A stretch of DNA of 7,760 nt from Rubrivirga sp. (GCA_012269805.1 JAAXJP010000743.1:1-7760), one strand, 5' to 3'. Positions 1 through 6,594 are shown, counted from the stretch's first letter. Numbers and translations are program-made. Notes: generated by a model not told the origin, from the sequence alone.

Positions 1-2
1 CG

Positions 3-485
3 GCTGCGCCGGTCGACGACGTGATCGAGCCGGGAGACCTGGAGGAGGACCTGGACGTCGCCGAGTCGGGGGAGGCCGCGCCGGTCCCCCGAGCGACGAT
101 CATCGCCGAGGAGCAGGCCGCCGCCCGCGACGCCGAGCGCCCGCTCGCCTTCGCGCTCGTCACCCTCGCCGACGCGGAGGAGCGCCTCACCGGGCACGCC
201 CCCGAGGCCGTCGCCCGTGCCGAAGCCGAACTCCGCGAGCGGCTCGCGTCGGCCCCCGACGTCCGCCGTATCGAGCCGTTCGGCGACCTCCTGTTCGGCG
301 TGTTCCTCGGCCTCGCCCCGACCGGCGCCGCGGCGTGGTGCGACCGGCTCGCCTCCGGCGACCCGCCCCTCTTTATCGGCGCCGTGGCCCCGGCCGACGG
401 CGACCCGGCCGACGTCCGCAACGCCGCGGCCCGCGCGCTCCACGACGCCTACGACCAGAAGCGCTCGCGCGTGGTGGAGGCGTAG
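3..485 (+). CDS. C-terminal part of a protein with a degenerate GGDEF-like domain (5' end outside window)
   Basis: The frame is open from the left edge to a TAG stop, so this is the tail of a longer gene; the in-frame GTG at 21 is unlikely to be its start. It opens with an acidic, low-complexity linker (about 20-135). From about 140 to the stop the pattern follows a GGDEF (diguanylate cyclase) fold: an initial hydrophobic strand (PLAFALVTL), then TGHAPEAVARAEAELRERL where cyclases have a YGH..GD...L..VA..L helix, then EPFGDLLFGVFL at the place of RYGGDEFAVLL, then IGAVA followed by ALHDAYDQKRSRVV, like the usual ALYRAKxxGRNRV ending. The GG(D/E)EF signature and the metal-binding Asp of the first strand are missing, so no cyclase activity is expected; it could be a regulatory or binding domain. 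The assignment rests on pattern reading only. The missing N-terminus may carry a receiver or sensor domain. Confidence 0.5.
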   Translation, partial: AAPVDDVIEPGDLEEDLDVAESGEAAPVPRATIIAEEQAAARDAERPLAFALVTLADAEERLTGHAPEAVARAEAELRERLASAPDVRRIEPFGDLLFGVFLGLAPTGAAAWCDRLASGDPPLFIGAVAPADGDPADVRNAAARALHDAYDQKRSRVVEA

Positions 486-486
486 C

Positions 487-593
487 GAGGAACAAGGAGT
501 CAGGAAACAGGAATCAGCAGAGGGCCGTCGAGGTCGGACGAGGACGCTCCCGCCGAGCCCCCTCATTCCTCGCTCCTCATTCCTGCCTCCTCC
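487..593. repeat. Purine/pyrimidine imperfect inverted repeat in the spacer before ackA
   Basis: The left arm is purine-rich (487-517) and the right arm pyrimidine-rich (561-593). The best-matched block is AGGAGTCAGGAA at 495-506, which pairs with TTCCTGCCTCCT at 580-591 with one mismatch. Within the right arm CCTCATTCCT occurs twice, at 561-570 and 575-584. The strand asymmetry and relative A/T content are unlike the coding DNA on both sides. It could form a long stem in RNA ending just before the ackA ATG, or be a copy of a dispersed intergenic repeat. Copy number cannot be judged from one window. Confidence 0.5.
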
Positions 594-595
594 CC

Positions 596-1813
596 ATGGT
601 CGTCCTCGTCCTCAACGCCGGGTCCTCGTCGCTCAAGCTGGACCTCATCGACGCCGATGTCGGGCGGACGCTCGCGGCCGGGCAGGTCGAGCGGATCGGC
701 GCCGTCTCGTCGCTCGCGTCGTTCCACCTCGGCGAGGCGAAGCCGGAGCGGATCTCGCTCAAGGCGCCCGACCACGCCGTGGCGCTGGCCCACCTTCTCG
801 ACCGGATGCGCGAGGCGGACGGGGCCGAGGACCGGCTCCCGGACATCGAGGCGGTCGGGCACCGCGTGGTCCACGGCGGCGAGCGGTTCGCCGAGTCGGC
901 GCTCATCGACGGCGAGGTGGTCGACGCCATCCGCGACGCGTTCGACCTCGCCCCGCTCCACAACCCGGCCAACCTCCAGGGCATCCGCGCGGCGCAGAAG
1001 GCGTTCCCGGGCGTCCCGCAGGTCGCCGTCTTCGACACGGCGTTCCACCAGACGATCCCGCCGGAGGCCTACCTCTACGCGCTCCCGAACCGGCTCTACC
1101 GGCGCCACAAGATCCGCCGCTACGGGTTCCACGGGACGAGCCACTACTACGTCTCGCGCCGGCTCTACGACCTCGCGGGGCTGGACCAGCAGCGGTCCCG
1201 GGTCGTCACGATCCACCTCGGCAACGGGTGCTCGATGGCCGCCATCCGCGACGGGAAGTCGGTCGACACGTCGATGGGGATGACGCCGCTCGAGGGCCTC
1301 GTGATGGGGACGCGGTCCGGCGACCTCGACCCGTCGATCGTGTTCGAGGTGATGGAGAAGGAGGACATGCCGCTGGCCGAGGTCCACACGCTCCTCAACC
1401 GCTACTCGGGGCTCCTCGGGCTGAGCGGGTTCGCGTCCGACATGCGCGACCTCCTCGCCGAGGCGGCCGACGGCGACGTGCGGTGCCAGCAGGCCATCGA
1501 CGTGTTCTGCTACCGGGTCAAGAGCTACCTCGGCCGGTACCTCGCGGTGTTGGGCGGGCTGGACGCCGTCGCGTTCACCGCCGGCATCGGGACGTACGCC
1601 GCGCCGATCCGCGCCCGGATCCTCGACGGCCTGGCCGGCCTCGGCATGACGCTCGACGCTGGGGCCAACGAGGCCGCGAACGGCACCGAGGCGGTCGTCA
1701 CCACGGCCGACAGCGCCGTCCCGGTGTGGGTGGTCCCGACCAACGAGGAGCTCGTGATCGCGCAGGACACGCAGAAGCTGGCGCGCGCCGCCCGCCAGTC
1801 GCCGTTCGTGTAA
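596..1813 (+). CDS. ackA: Acetate kinase
   Basis: Cytosolic enzyme that reversibly transfers phosphate between acetyl phosphate/ADP and acetate/ATP, normally paired with phosphotransacetylase. The 405-residue length is typical of AckA. Family motifs are all present: VLNAGSSSLK at 5-14 (catalytic Asn7), GHRVVHGG at 88-95 (Arg90), FDTAFH at 146-151 (Asp147), HGTSHYYVSRR at 179-189 (His179), HLGNG at 207-211, GTRSGDLDPS at 238-247 (Arg240), FTAGIG at 327-332 and PTNEEL at 381-386 (Glu384). The residue numbers nearly coincide with those of the Methanosarcina thermophila enzyme. One oddity is that the usual GIGENS motif reads GIGTYA (residues 330-335). The start is the ATG directly before the conserved first strand; an upstream in-frame extension is open but reads as spacer. 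No Shine-Dalgarno is present; the leader is CCTCCTCCCC. No pta gene lies in the window. Confidence 0.97.
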   Translation: MVVLVLNAGSSSLKLDLIDADVGRTLAAGQVERIGAVSSLASFHLGEAKPERISLKAPDHAVALAHLLDRMREADGAEDRLPDIEAVGHRVVHGGERFAESALIDGEVVDAIRDAFDLAPLHNPANLQGIRAAQKAFPGVPQVAVFDTAFHQTIPPEAYLYALPNRLYRRHKIRRYGFHGTSHYYVSRRLYDLAGLDQQRSRVVTIHLGNGCSMAAIRDGKSVDTSMGMTPLEGLVMGTRSGDLDPSIVFEVMEKEDMPLAEVHTLLNRYSGLLGLSGFASDMRDLLAEAADGDVRCQQAIDVFCYRVKSYLGRYLAVLGGLDAVAFTAGIGTYAAPIRARILDGLAGLGMTLDAGANEAANGTEAVVTTADSAVPVWVVPTNEELVIAQDTQKLARAARQSPFV

Positions 1814-1814
1814 G

Positions 1815-1860
1815 GGCGGGGCCCCGAGGGGCGTCTCCGTATCCTCCGAAACGCCCCGCC
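1815..1860. promoter_or_regulatory. Overlapping inverted repeats in the ackA-lipoprotein spacer
   Basis: Two mutually exclusive perfect pairings fill this short spacer: GGCGGGGC (1815-1822) with GCCCCGCC (1853-1860), and GGGGCGT (1828-1834) with ACGCCCC (1851-1857, 16-base loop). A small GCCC-CGAG-GGGC hairpin (1821-1832) is a third option. It may end ackA transcription, though there is no T-run. The longer pairings enclose the putative promoter element at 1839-1848, so an operator role is also possible. In DNA this GC-rich, some pairing is expected by chance. Confidence 0.35.
1839..1848 (+). promoter_or_regulatory. Putative -7/-10 promoter element for the lipoprotein gene
   Basis: CGTATCCTCC carries the TA of a Bacteroidota-type TAnnTTTG element (a weak match, 3 of 6 fixed bases). 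The TA lies 25 bases upstream of the GTG start, the same distance as before the gene at 6621. If real, the 5' leader is only about ten bases long. No convincing -33 TTG box is seen. Confidence 0.35.
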
Positions 1861-1864
1861 GCCC

Positions 1865-2629
1865 GTGCCCCGTCTCCTCGCCGCCGCCCTCCTCGTCGTC
1901 CTCGCCGCCTGCGAGCGGCCGGGGCCGCAGGGCGACGCCGAGGCGCTCGCCCTCCTCGACCGGGCCCGGACGCACCACGGCTCGGCGCTCCTCGACGACG
2001 CGACCGTCCGGTTCTCCTTCCGCGGCACGCCGTTCGTCGCCGAGCGCGACGGCGGCCGGTTCCGCTACAGCCGCACGCTCACCGACGCGCAGGGGCGGAC
2101 CGTCGAGGAGGTCGTCGACAATGACGGGGCACACCGGTTCGTCGACGGCGTCGAGGCGTCCCTCACGCCCGACGGCGCGGCGGCGCTCACGACGGCCGTC
2201 AACTCGGTCGTCTACTTCGCCCTCCTCCCGGCGCCGCTCGCCGACCCGGCCGTCCGCGCCCGGCTCCTCACGCCCGACCGTGTCGGCGGCGAGGACTACG
2301 ACCGCGTCGAGGTCACGTTCGCCCAGGACGGCGGCGGGGCCGACTATCAGGACCGCTACGTCTACTGGCTCCGCCAGTCGGACGGCCAGATCGGCCACTA
2401 CGCCTACACCTACGAGGTCGCGCCCGGCGACACGGCGCGGGCCGCCACAGGCACCCGCTTCCGGGTCCCGATCCGGACGTGGCGGGAGGGCGGCGTCGTG
2501 TTCCAGGACTGGCGGAACCTCTCGGCCGACTCGATTGGCGACCTCCGCCACTTCGGCGACCTCCACGACGCGGGGCGCGTGTTCGAGGTCTCGACCGTCG
2601 TGCTCGATTCGGTGCGTGTCGAGCGCTAG
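1865..2629 (+). CDS. Lipoprotein resembling DUF6503
   Basis: A 254-residue exported protein of unknown function. It begins with a short lipoprotein signal peptide, MPRLLAAALLVVLAAC, with lipobox LAAC and lipidation Cys16, so it should be membrane-anchored and face the periplasm or outer-membrane side. The start is GTG; it is chosen because it directly precedes the signal peptide. The middle and C-terminal half read like DUF6503 proteins of Bacteroidota: SVVYFALLPAPLADPAV (114-130), then GGEDYDRVEVTFAQDGGG (141-158), DRYVYWLRQSDGQIGHYAY (163-181) and GTRFR (196-200). That family is a beta-rich lipoprotein group without known activity, sometimes misannotated as an aldolase. No catalytic motif stands out. 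The family call is from remembered sequence pattern, not a search. It has its own putative promoter and a hairpin after the stop, so it is probably transcribed alone. Confidence 0.75.
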   Translation: MPRLLAAALLVVLAACERPGPQGDAEALALLDRARTHHGSALLDDATVRFSFRGTPFVAERDGGRFRYSRTLTDAQGRTVEEVVDNDGAHRFVDGVEASLTPDGAAALTTAVNSVVYFALLPAPLADPAVRARLLTPDRVGGEDYDRVEVTFAQDGGGADYQDRYVYWLRQSDGQIGHYAYTYEVAPGDTARAATGTRFRVPIRTWREGGVVFQDWRNLSADSIGDLRHFGDLHDAGRVFEVSTVVLDSVRVER

Positions 2630-2635
2630 TCGGGG

Positions 2636-2655
2636 GGCGCCGGAGGGCCGGTGCC
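2636..2655 (+). terminator. Hairpin after the lipoprotein gene (terminator-like, no T-tract)
   Basis: GGCGCCGG (2636-2643) pairs with GCCGGTGCC-side bases 2648-2655 over 8 base pairs, one of them G·T, with loop AGGG. It begins seven bases after the TAG stop. No T-run follows, so it would be a hairpin-only terminator or an RNA 3'-end stabiliser. Confidence 0.4.
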
Positions 2656-2667
2656 GAGGGCGTGTGC

Positions 2668-2677
2668 GTACGTTGTG
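2668..2677 (+). promoter_or_regulatory. Putative -7/-10 promoter element for the LOV kinase gene
   Basis: GTACGTTGTG contains TACGTTGT, matching TAnnTTTG at 4 of 6 fixed bases. It lies 66 bases before the ATG at 2735, in a spacer otherwise almost free of A/T-rich steps. The GTG at 2651, an alternative in-frame start, would lie upstream of this element, which argues against that start. Confidence 0.4.
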
Positions 2678-2734
2678 TCTCCGCCGTTGTCGCGCCTTGC
2701 GGGCCGAGGCGGCCGCTCTCCTCTGATCCCCCGG

Positions 2735-4987
2735 ATGTCCGACCGCACCGACCGTCCTGCCTTCACGTTCGAGGGCCAGGACGCCTACGATGCCCTCTCC
2801 GCCGCGCTCGCCGACGCCGTCGTCATTCTCGACCCGGGCGGCGAGGTCGCCTTCGCCGACTCGAGCCTCGGGGGGATCCTCGGGTTCGACCCGCACCAAG
2901 TCGAGTGCCGCCCGTTCCTCGACCTCGTCCATCCAGACGACGCCGTGCACCTCGAGGAGGCGGGGTTCTGGACGGCGCCCCCGCCGTTCGAGCGGGAGTT
3001 CCGGATGCGGACGGCGGCCGGCGGCTGGGTGTGGGTCCGGGCGCTGTCGCCAGCGACCGACCGGACCGGGGGGCGGCCGGAAACGCTCGAGCGCGTGCTC
3101 GGCAACCAGGCGCTCCTGCTCGTCCGCGACCGGCGCGGGAGCGCGCCCGTCCGCGACGCCAACGACCTGATCCACCGGGCCTTCGACGCCGTCAACAACC
3201 TCGTCGTCGTGACCGACGTCCGGTTGCCAGACAACCCGCTGGTGGTCGTGAACCAGAACTTCGTGGACACGACGGGCTACCCGCGGGAGGAGATCATCGG
3301 GAAGAACTGCCGGTTCCTCCAGGTCCGCCCCGACGGGACCCGCGACGACGACGGCGACGGGCAGGCCGAGGCGCTCGCTCAGATCCGGGAGGCCGTCGCC
3401 GAGGGCACGCCGGCCGAGGTCCTCCTCCGGAACTACCGGAAGGACGGCTCGCTGTTCTACAACCGGCTCTACCTCACGCCCATCCGGAACCCGGCCGGCG
3501 AGGTCACCCACTTCGTCGGCGTCCAGAACGACGTCACGCGAGAGATCGAGCAGCGCGACCAGGTCGACCGCCAGCGGCGCCTGCTCCGGGCCTTTTTCGA
3601 CAGCGCCCCGTTCCTGATGGGCGTCGTGGAGTTCGACGGCGAGCAGGTCCGCCACCAGACGGCCAACGAGGGGGCCCTCGCCCTGTTCGCGTCGGGCGGC
3701 GGGTCGGTGGGGGACATCGAGGGCGCGACGCTCGCCGAGCTTGGCTTTCCCGGCTCCGAGGCCGCCCTGTGGCGCCGCCAGGTCGAGGCGTGTGCCGCGT
3801 CTGGCGAGCCGGTCCACTTCCGGACCGTCTTCCCGTGGGGCGCCGACCCCGACGTGCCCGGCACCCGCCACCTCGACGTGGTCGTGAACACGACCGAGGG
3901 GGCCGGCCCGCTGTTCTCGTACGTGGCCGAGGACGTGACCGAGCGCCGCCGGGCCGACCGCGAGCGCCGGCTCTTGGCGGCCGCCGTCGAGCAGGCCGCC
4001 GAGCCCATCGTCGTGACCGGGACGGAGGTCGACGAGCCCGGCCCTCGGATCCTCTACGCCAACGCGGCCCACGCGCGCGTCTTCGGGTACGAGGTCGGCG
4101 AGATCGTCGGCCGGAGCCCGCGGATGTTCCAGGGGGCCAAGTCCGACCGGGCCGTGCTCGACCGGGTCCGCAAGCGGCTCGAGGCGGGCGAGCCCGTCCA
4201 GGCCGAGACCATCAACTACCGGAAGGACGGGTCCGAATTCGTCCTCCAGTGGGAGATCGCGCCGGTCCGCGACGAGGAAGGGGCGCTCGTCAACTGGGTC
4301 GGCACGCAGCGCGACGTGACGGATCGGCGCCAGCTCGAGCGCGAGATCCTCGAGGTCGCCGCCCGCGAGCAGGAAAAGATGGCGCAGGACCTCCACGACG
4401 GGCTGGGGCAGGTCCTGACGGGGGCCGCGTTCCGGCTCCAGGCGCTCGTCCACGCACTCGAGCGGATGGGCGAGGACGCCCTCGTCGCCGACGCGCTCCG
4501 CTCGCGCGAGCTGGTCGAGAACGCGCTGGGCCAGGCCCGGGCCATCGCCCGCGGTCTCTTCCCGGTCAACATCGAGCCGGACGGGCTCGCCGACGCCCTC
4601 GCCCGCCTCGCCGCCGACGGGGCGCAGGCCTTCGACATCGACTGCGCGTTCCGGGGCGACGACGTCGTGTGCCCTTCGCGCGAGCACGCCGGCCACCTCT
4701 ACCGGATCGCGCAGGAGGCCCTCGCCAACGCGGCCCGCCACGGGCGCGCGAGCTCCATCGGCCTCTCGCTGACGGCCGCCGACGGCGTGGCCGTCCTCTC
4801 GGTCCGCGACGACGGCGTCGGCATCTCCGACACGGCGCTGGCCGGCGGCGAGGGCCTCGGCCTCCGGACCATGCGCTACCGCGCCGACCGCGTAGGCGGC
4901 GAGTTCGAGGTCCGCCCGCGCGACGGCGGGGGGACCGTCGTGTCGGTCGCGTTCGAGCCGGTCGCGATGGCTGAAGAAGGGGAGTAA
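2735..4987 (+). CDS. LOV-domain (blue-light) multi-PAS sensor histidine kinase, HPK7 type
   Basis: A 750-residue soluble kinase with no membrane segments. Domains: PAS1 about 15-132 (DLVHPDD at 63-69); PAS2, a LOV domain, about 143-270; PAS3 about 282-404; PAS4 about 408-531; HisKA_3 dimerisation/phosphoacceptor region about 532-610 with DLHDGLGQ (phosphoacceptor His554); HATPase about 648-742 with N box EALANAARHG (Asn665), G1 box DDGVGIS (692-698) and GEGLGLRTM (705-713). The LOV domain has GKNCRFLQ (189-196) with the adduct-forming Cys192, NYRKDG (233-238), Asn243 and FVGVQ (260-264, Gln264), the residues that hold FMN. PAS4 is LOV-like but has GRSPRMFQ, so no photoactive Cys. HPK7 kinases normally phosphorylate NarL/LuxR-type regulators; none is adjacent. 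The ATG at 2735 is chosen because the extension to GTG 2651 is proline/arginine-rich spacer. Kinase and LOV calls are secure; light sensing is inferred. Confidence 0.93.
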   Translation: MSDRTDRPAFTFEGQDAYDALSAALADAVVILDPGGEVAFADSSLGGILGFDPHQVECRPFLDLVHPDDAVHLEEAGFWTAPPPFEREFRMRTAAGGWVWVRALSPATDRTGGRPETLERVLGNQALLLVRDRRGSAPVRDANDLIHRAFDAVNNLVVVTDVRLPDNPLVVVNQNFVDTTGYPREEIIGKNCRFLQVRPDGTRDDDGDGQAEALAQIREAVAEGTPAEVLLRNYRKDGSLFYNRLYLTPIRNPAGEVTHFVGVQNDVTREIEQRDQVDRQRRLLRAFFDSAPFLMGVVEFDGEQVRHQTANEGALALFASGGGSVGDIEGATLAELGFPGSEAALWRRQVEACAASGEPVHFRTVFPWGADPDVPGTRHLDVVVNTTEGAGPLFSYVAEDVTERRRADRERRLLAAAVEQAAEPIVVTGTEVDEPGPRILYANAAHARVFGYEVGEIVGRSPRMFQGAKSDRAVLDRVRKRLEAGEPVQAETINYRKDGSEFVLQWEIAPVRDEEGALVNWVGTQRDVTDRRQLEREILEVAAREQEKMAQDLHDGLGQVLTGAAFRLQALVHALERMGEDALVADALRSRELVENALGQARAIARGLFPVNIEPDGLADALARLAADGAQAFDIDCAFRGDDVVCPSREHAGHLYRIAQEALANAARHGRASSIGLSLTAADGVAVLSVRDDGVGISDTALAGGEGLGLRTMRYRADRVGGEFEVRPRDGGGTVVSVAFEPVAMAEEGE

Positions 4988-4990
4988 AGC

Positions 4991-5015
4991 CCGCGCCCCG
5001 CGGACCGGGGCGCGG
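4991..5015 (+). terminator. Strong GC hairpin after the LOV kinase gene (no T-tract)
   Basis: CCGCGCCCCG (4991-5000) pairs perfectly with CGGGGCGCGG (5006-5015): ten base pairs, loop CGGAC. It starts three bases after the TAA stop. The following bases are CCCCCGCG, not a T-run. Its position and strength suggest transcript termination or 3'-end protection. Confidence 0.5.
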
Positions 5016-5023
5016 CCCCCCGC

Positions 5024-5033
5024 GTAGCTTGCC
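5024..5033 (+). promoter_or_regulatory. Putative -7/-10 promoter element for the atuA-like gene
   Basis: GTAGCTTGCC contains TAGCTTGC, 4 of 6 fixed bases of TAnnTTTG, right after the kinase hairpin and 113 bases before the ATG at 5138. This implies a leader of roughly 100 bases, in which I see no recognisable riboswitch. Confidence 0.35.
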
Positions 5034-5137
5034 GAAAGCGGTTCCAGACCGCCCCGGCCCGCTCCGCCCGGCTGCGTCGACCTGACGGCTCGGCCCCGAG
5101 GCGGGCGGGGTCGCCCCCTTCTCGATCGCCTCCCCGC

Positions 5138-6505
5138 ATGTCCAACACGCTTCGCATCGCTTCCGGCCAGGGCTTCTGGGGCGACCTCCAGCGCGCGCCC
5201 ATCGACCAGGCCCGCCGCGGGCCCATCGACGTCCTCGTCATGGACTACCTCGCCGAGGTGACCATGTCGATCCTCCAGAAGCAGAAGCTCCGCGACCCGT
5301 CGAAGGGCTACGCGCGCGACTTTGTGGAGGTCGTGACCGAGCTGGCGCCCGACGTCAAGGAGAAGGGGTTCAAGATCATCTCGAACGCGGGCGGCGTGAA
5401 CCCGGTCGCCTGCGCCGAGGCCATCGTCGCCGGCGCCCGCGCGCGCGGCGCGACCGGCCTCAAGGTCGCCGTCGTCACCGGCGACGACCTCCTCGGCCGC
5501 CTCGACGACCTGCTCGACCGGGGCGTCGAGCTCGAGCACATGGAGACGGGCGAGCCGCTCGCGAGCGTCCGCGACCGCGTCGTGAGCGCGAATGCCTACC
5601 TCGGCGCCCGGCCCATCGTCGAGGCCCTCGAGCAGGGCGCCGACGTCGTCGTGACCGGGCGGACGACCGACACCGGCCTCACGCTCGCCCCCCTCATCCA
5701 CCGGTTCGGGTGGGACTGGGCCGATTGGGACAAGATGGCGGCCGGGACCGTCGCCGGCCACATTCTCGAGTGCGGGGCCCAGTCGTCCGGCGGCAACTTT
5801 ACCGACTGGCGCGACGTGCCGGACATGGCCTCGATCGGGTTCCCCATCGCGGAGGTCTCGGCCGACGGGTCGTTCGTCGTGACGAAGCACGAGGGGACCG
5901 GCGGGCTCGTCTCGCGGGGCACCGTTGCCGAGCAGCTCCTCTATGAGATCGGCGACCCGGCCGACTACATCACGCCCGACGTCGTGGCCGACTTCACGTC
6001 GATCCACCTCGAGGACGAGGGTGGCGACCGCGTCCGTGTGAGCGGCATCCGCGGCTCGGAGGACACCGAGTTCCTGAAGGTCTCGGCCGCGTACTCGGAC
6101 GGCTGGAAGGCGACCTCGACCCTGGTCTACGCCTGGCCCGAGGCGGCCGCCAAGGCCCGCGCCGCCGCGCGCATCTTGAAGGACCGGCTCGACGCGCTCG
6201 GGCTCGCCTTCGACGAGTACCGCGCCGAGATCGTCGGGCTCAACGCGCTCTCGGAGGTCGCCGAGGCCGACCCCGTGCGGGAGGCCGACCTCGACGAGGT
6301 GCAGCTCCGCGTGTCGGTACGGGGGCAGGACAAGGCGGCCGTCGAGCAGTTCGGCCGCGAGATCGCCCCGCTCATCCTAACGGGCCCCAGCGCCGTCACC
6401 GGGTTCGCCGGTGGGCGGCCCCGGCCGAGCGAGGTGGTCGCGTACTGGCCCGCCCTGATCCCTAAGAGCGAGGTCCAGACGGAGGTCCGCGTCCTAGACG
6501 TGTAG
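5138..6505 (+). CDS. DUF1446 / AtuA-family protein (acyclic terpene utilisation-like)
   Basis: A 455-residue cytosolic protein of the DUF1446 family, whose namesake AtuA belongs to the citronellol/geraniol (acyclic terpene) degradation cluster of pseudomonads; its biochemical activity is not settled. Family blocks seen in order: GQGFWGD (10-16), MDYLAEVTMS (35-44), SNAGGVNP (82-89), VVTGDDL (112-118), NAYLGARPIVEAL (152-164), VVVTGRTTDTGL (170-181), GHILECGAQSSGGNFTDW (207-224) and VTKHEGTGGLVS (248-259). The ATG start directly precedes the conserved first strand (LRIASGQGFWGD). The protein is complete for the DUF1446 core but lacks the extra C-terminal ferredoxin-fold domain found in longer members. 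No acyl-CoA carboxylase, dehydrogenase or other terpene gene lies in the window, so a terpene role is uncertain; an undefined hydroxy-acid or acyl-CoA step is equally possible. The family call is firm, the function is not. Confidence 0.88.
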   Translation: MSNTLRIASGQGFWGDLQRAPIDQARRGPIDVLVMDYLAEVTMSILQKQKLRDPSKGYARDFVEVVTELAPDVKEKGFKIISNAGGVNPVACAEAIVAGARARGATGLKVAVVTGDDLLGRLDDLLDRGVELEHMETGEPLASVRDRVVSANAYLGARPIVEALEQGADVVVTGRTTDTGLTLAPLIHRFGWDWADWDKMAAGTVAGHILECGAQSSGGNFTDWRDVPDMASIGFPIAEVSADGSFVVTKHEGTGGLVSRGTVAEQLLYEIGDPADYITPDVVADFTSIHLEDEGGDRVRVSGIRGSEDTEFLKVSAAYSDGWKATSTLVYAWPEAAAKARAAARILKDRLDALGLAFDEYRAEIVGLNALSEVAEADPVREADLDEVQLRVSVRGQDKAAVEQFGREIAPLILTGPSAVTGFAGGRPRPSEVVAYWPALIPKSEVQTEVRVLDV

Positions 6506-6509
6506 GACG

Positions 6510-6523
6510 CCGCCGGACGGCGG
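6510..6523 (+). terminator. Small hairpin after the atuA-like gene
   Basis: CCGCC-GGAC-GGCGG, five base pairs with loop GGAC, starting five bases after the TAG stop. It is followed by a G run, not T. It is weak alone; noted because its place matches the hairpins after neighbouring genes. Confidence 0.25.
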
Positions 6524-6594
6524 GGGCGCCCGCTCGGCGAGAGGCTTAACCTCGGGGGGGCGCCGCCGATACTGGATCGGCCCCCCACGCCCGC

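Noticed and set aside
2651..2734. Upstream GTG start extending the LOV kinase by 28 residues
   Set aside because: The extension overlaps the hairpin and the promoter-like element, and its residues look like translated spacer; the ATG at 2735 is better.
3344..3380. EF-hand calcium site in the LOV insertion
   Set aside because: D-x-D-x-D-G is present, but the twelfth position is Ala rather than Glu/Asp and no flanking EF helices are evident; kept only as an acidic loop.
217..4974. Long + strand frames at 217-2124 and 2479-4974
   Set aside because: They are out-of-frame readings of ackA, the lipoprotein and the LOV kinase, rich in Arg/Pro/Gly with no domain pattern.
596..4987. AckA-made acetyl phosphate feeding the nearby signalling proteins
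   Set aside because: Chemically possible for receivers, but the only receiver here lacks the acceptor Asp and nothing in the sequence links the genes.
563..6007. An open frame of over 5.4 kb on the minus strand
   Set aside because: It runs antisense to four well-recognised genes. With such high GC at third codon positions, stop codons are rare in the opposite strand; the translation is low-complexity Arg/Gly/Asp/Val-rich with no recognisable motif.
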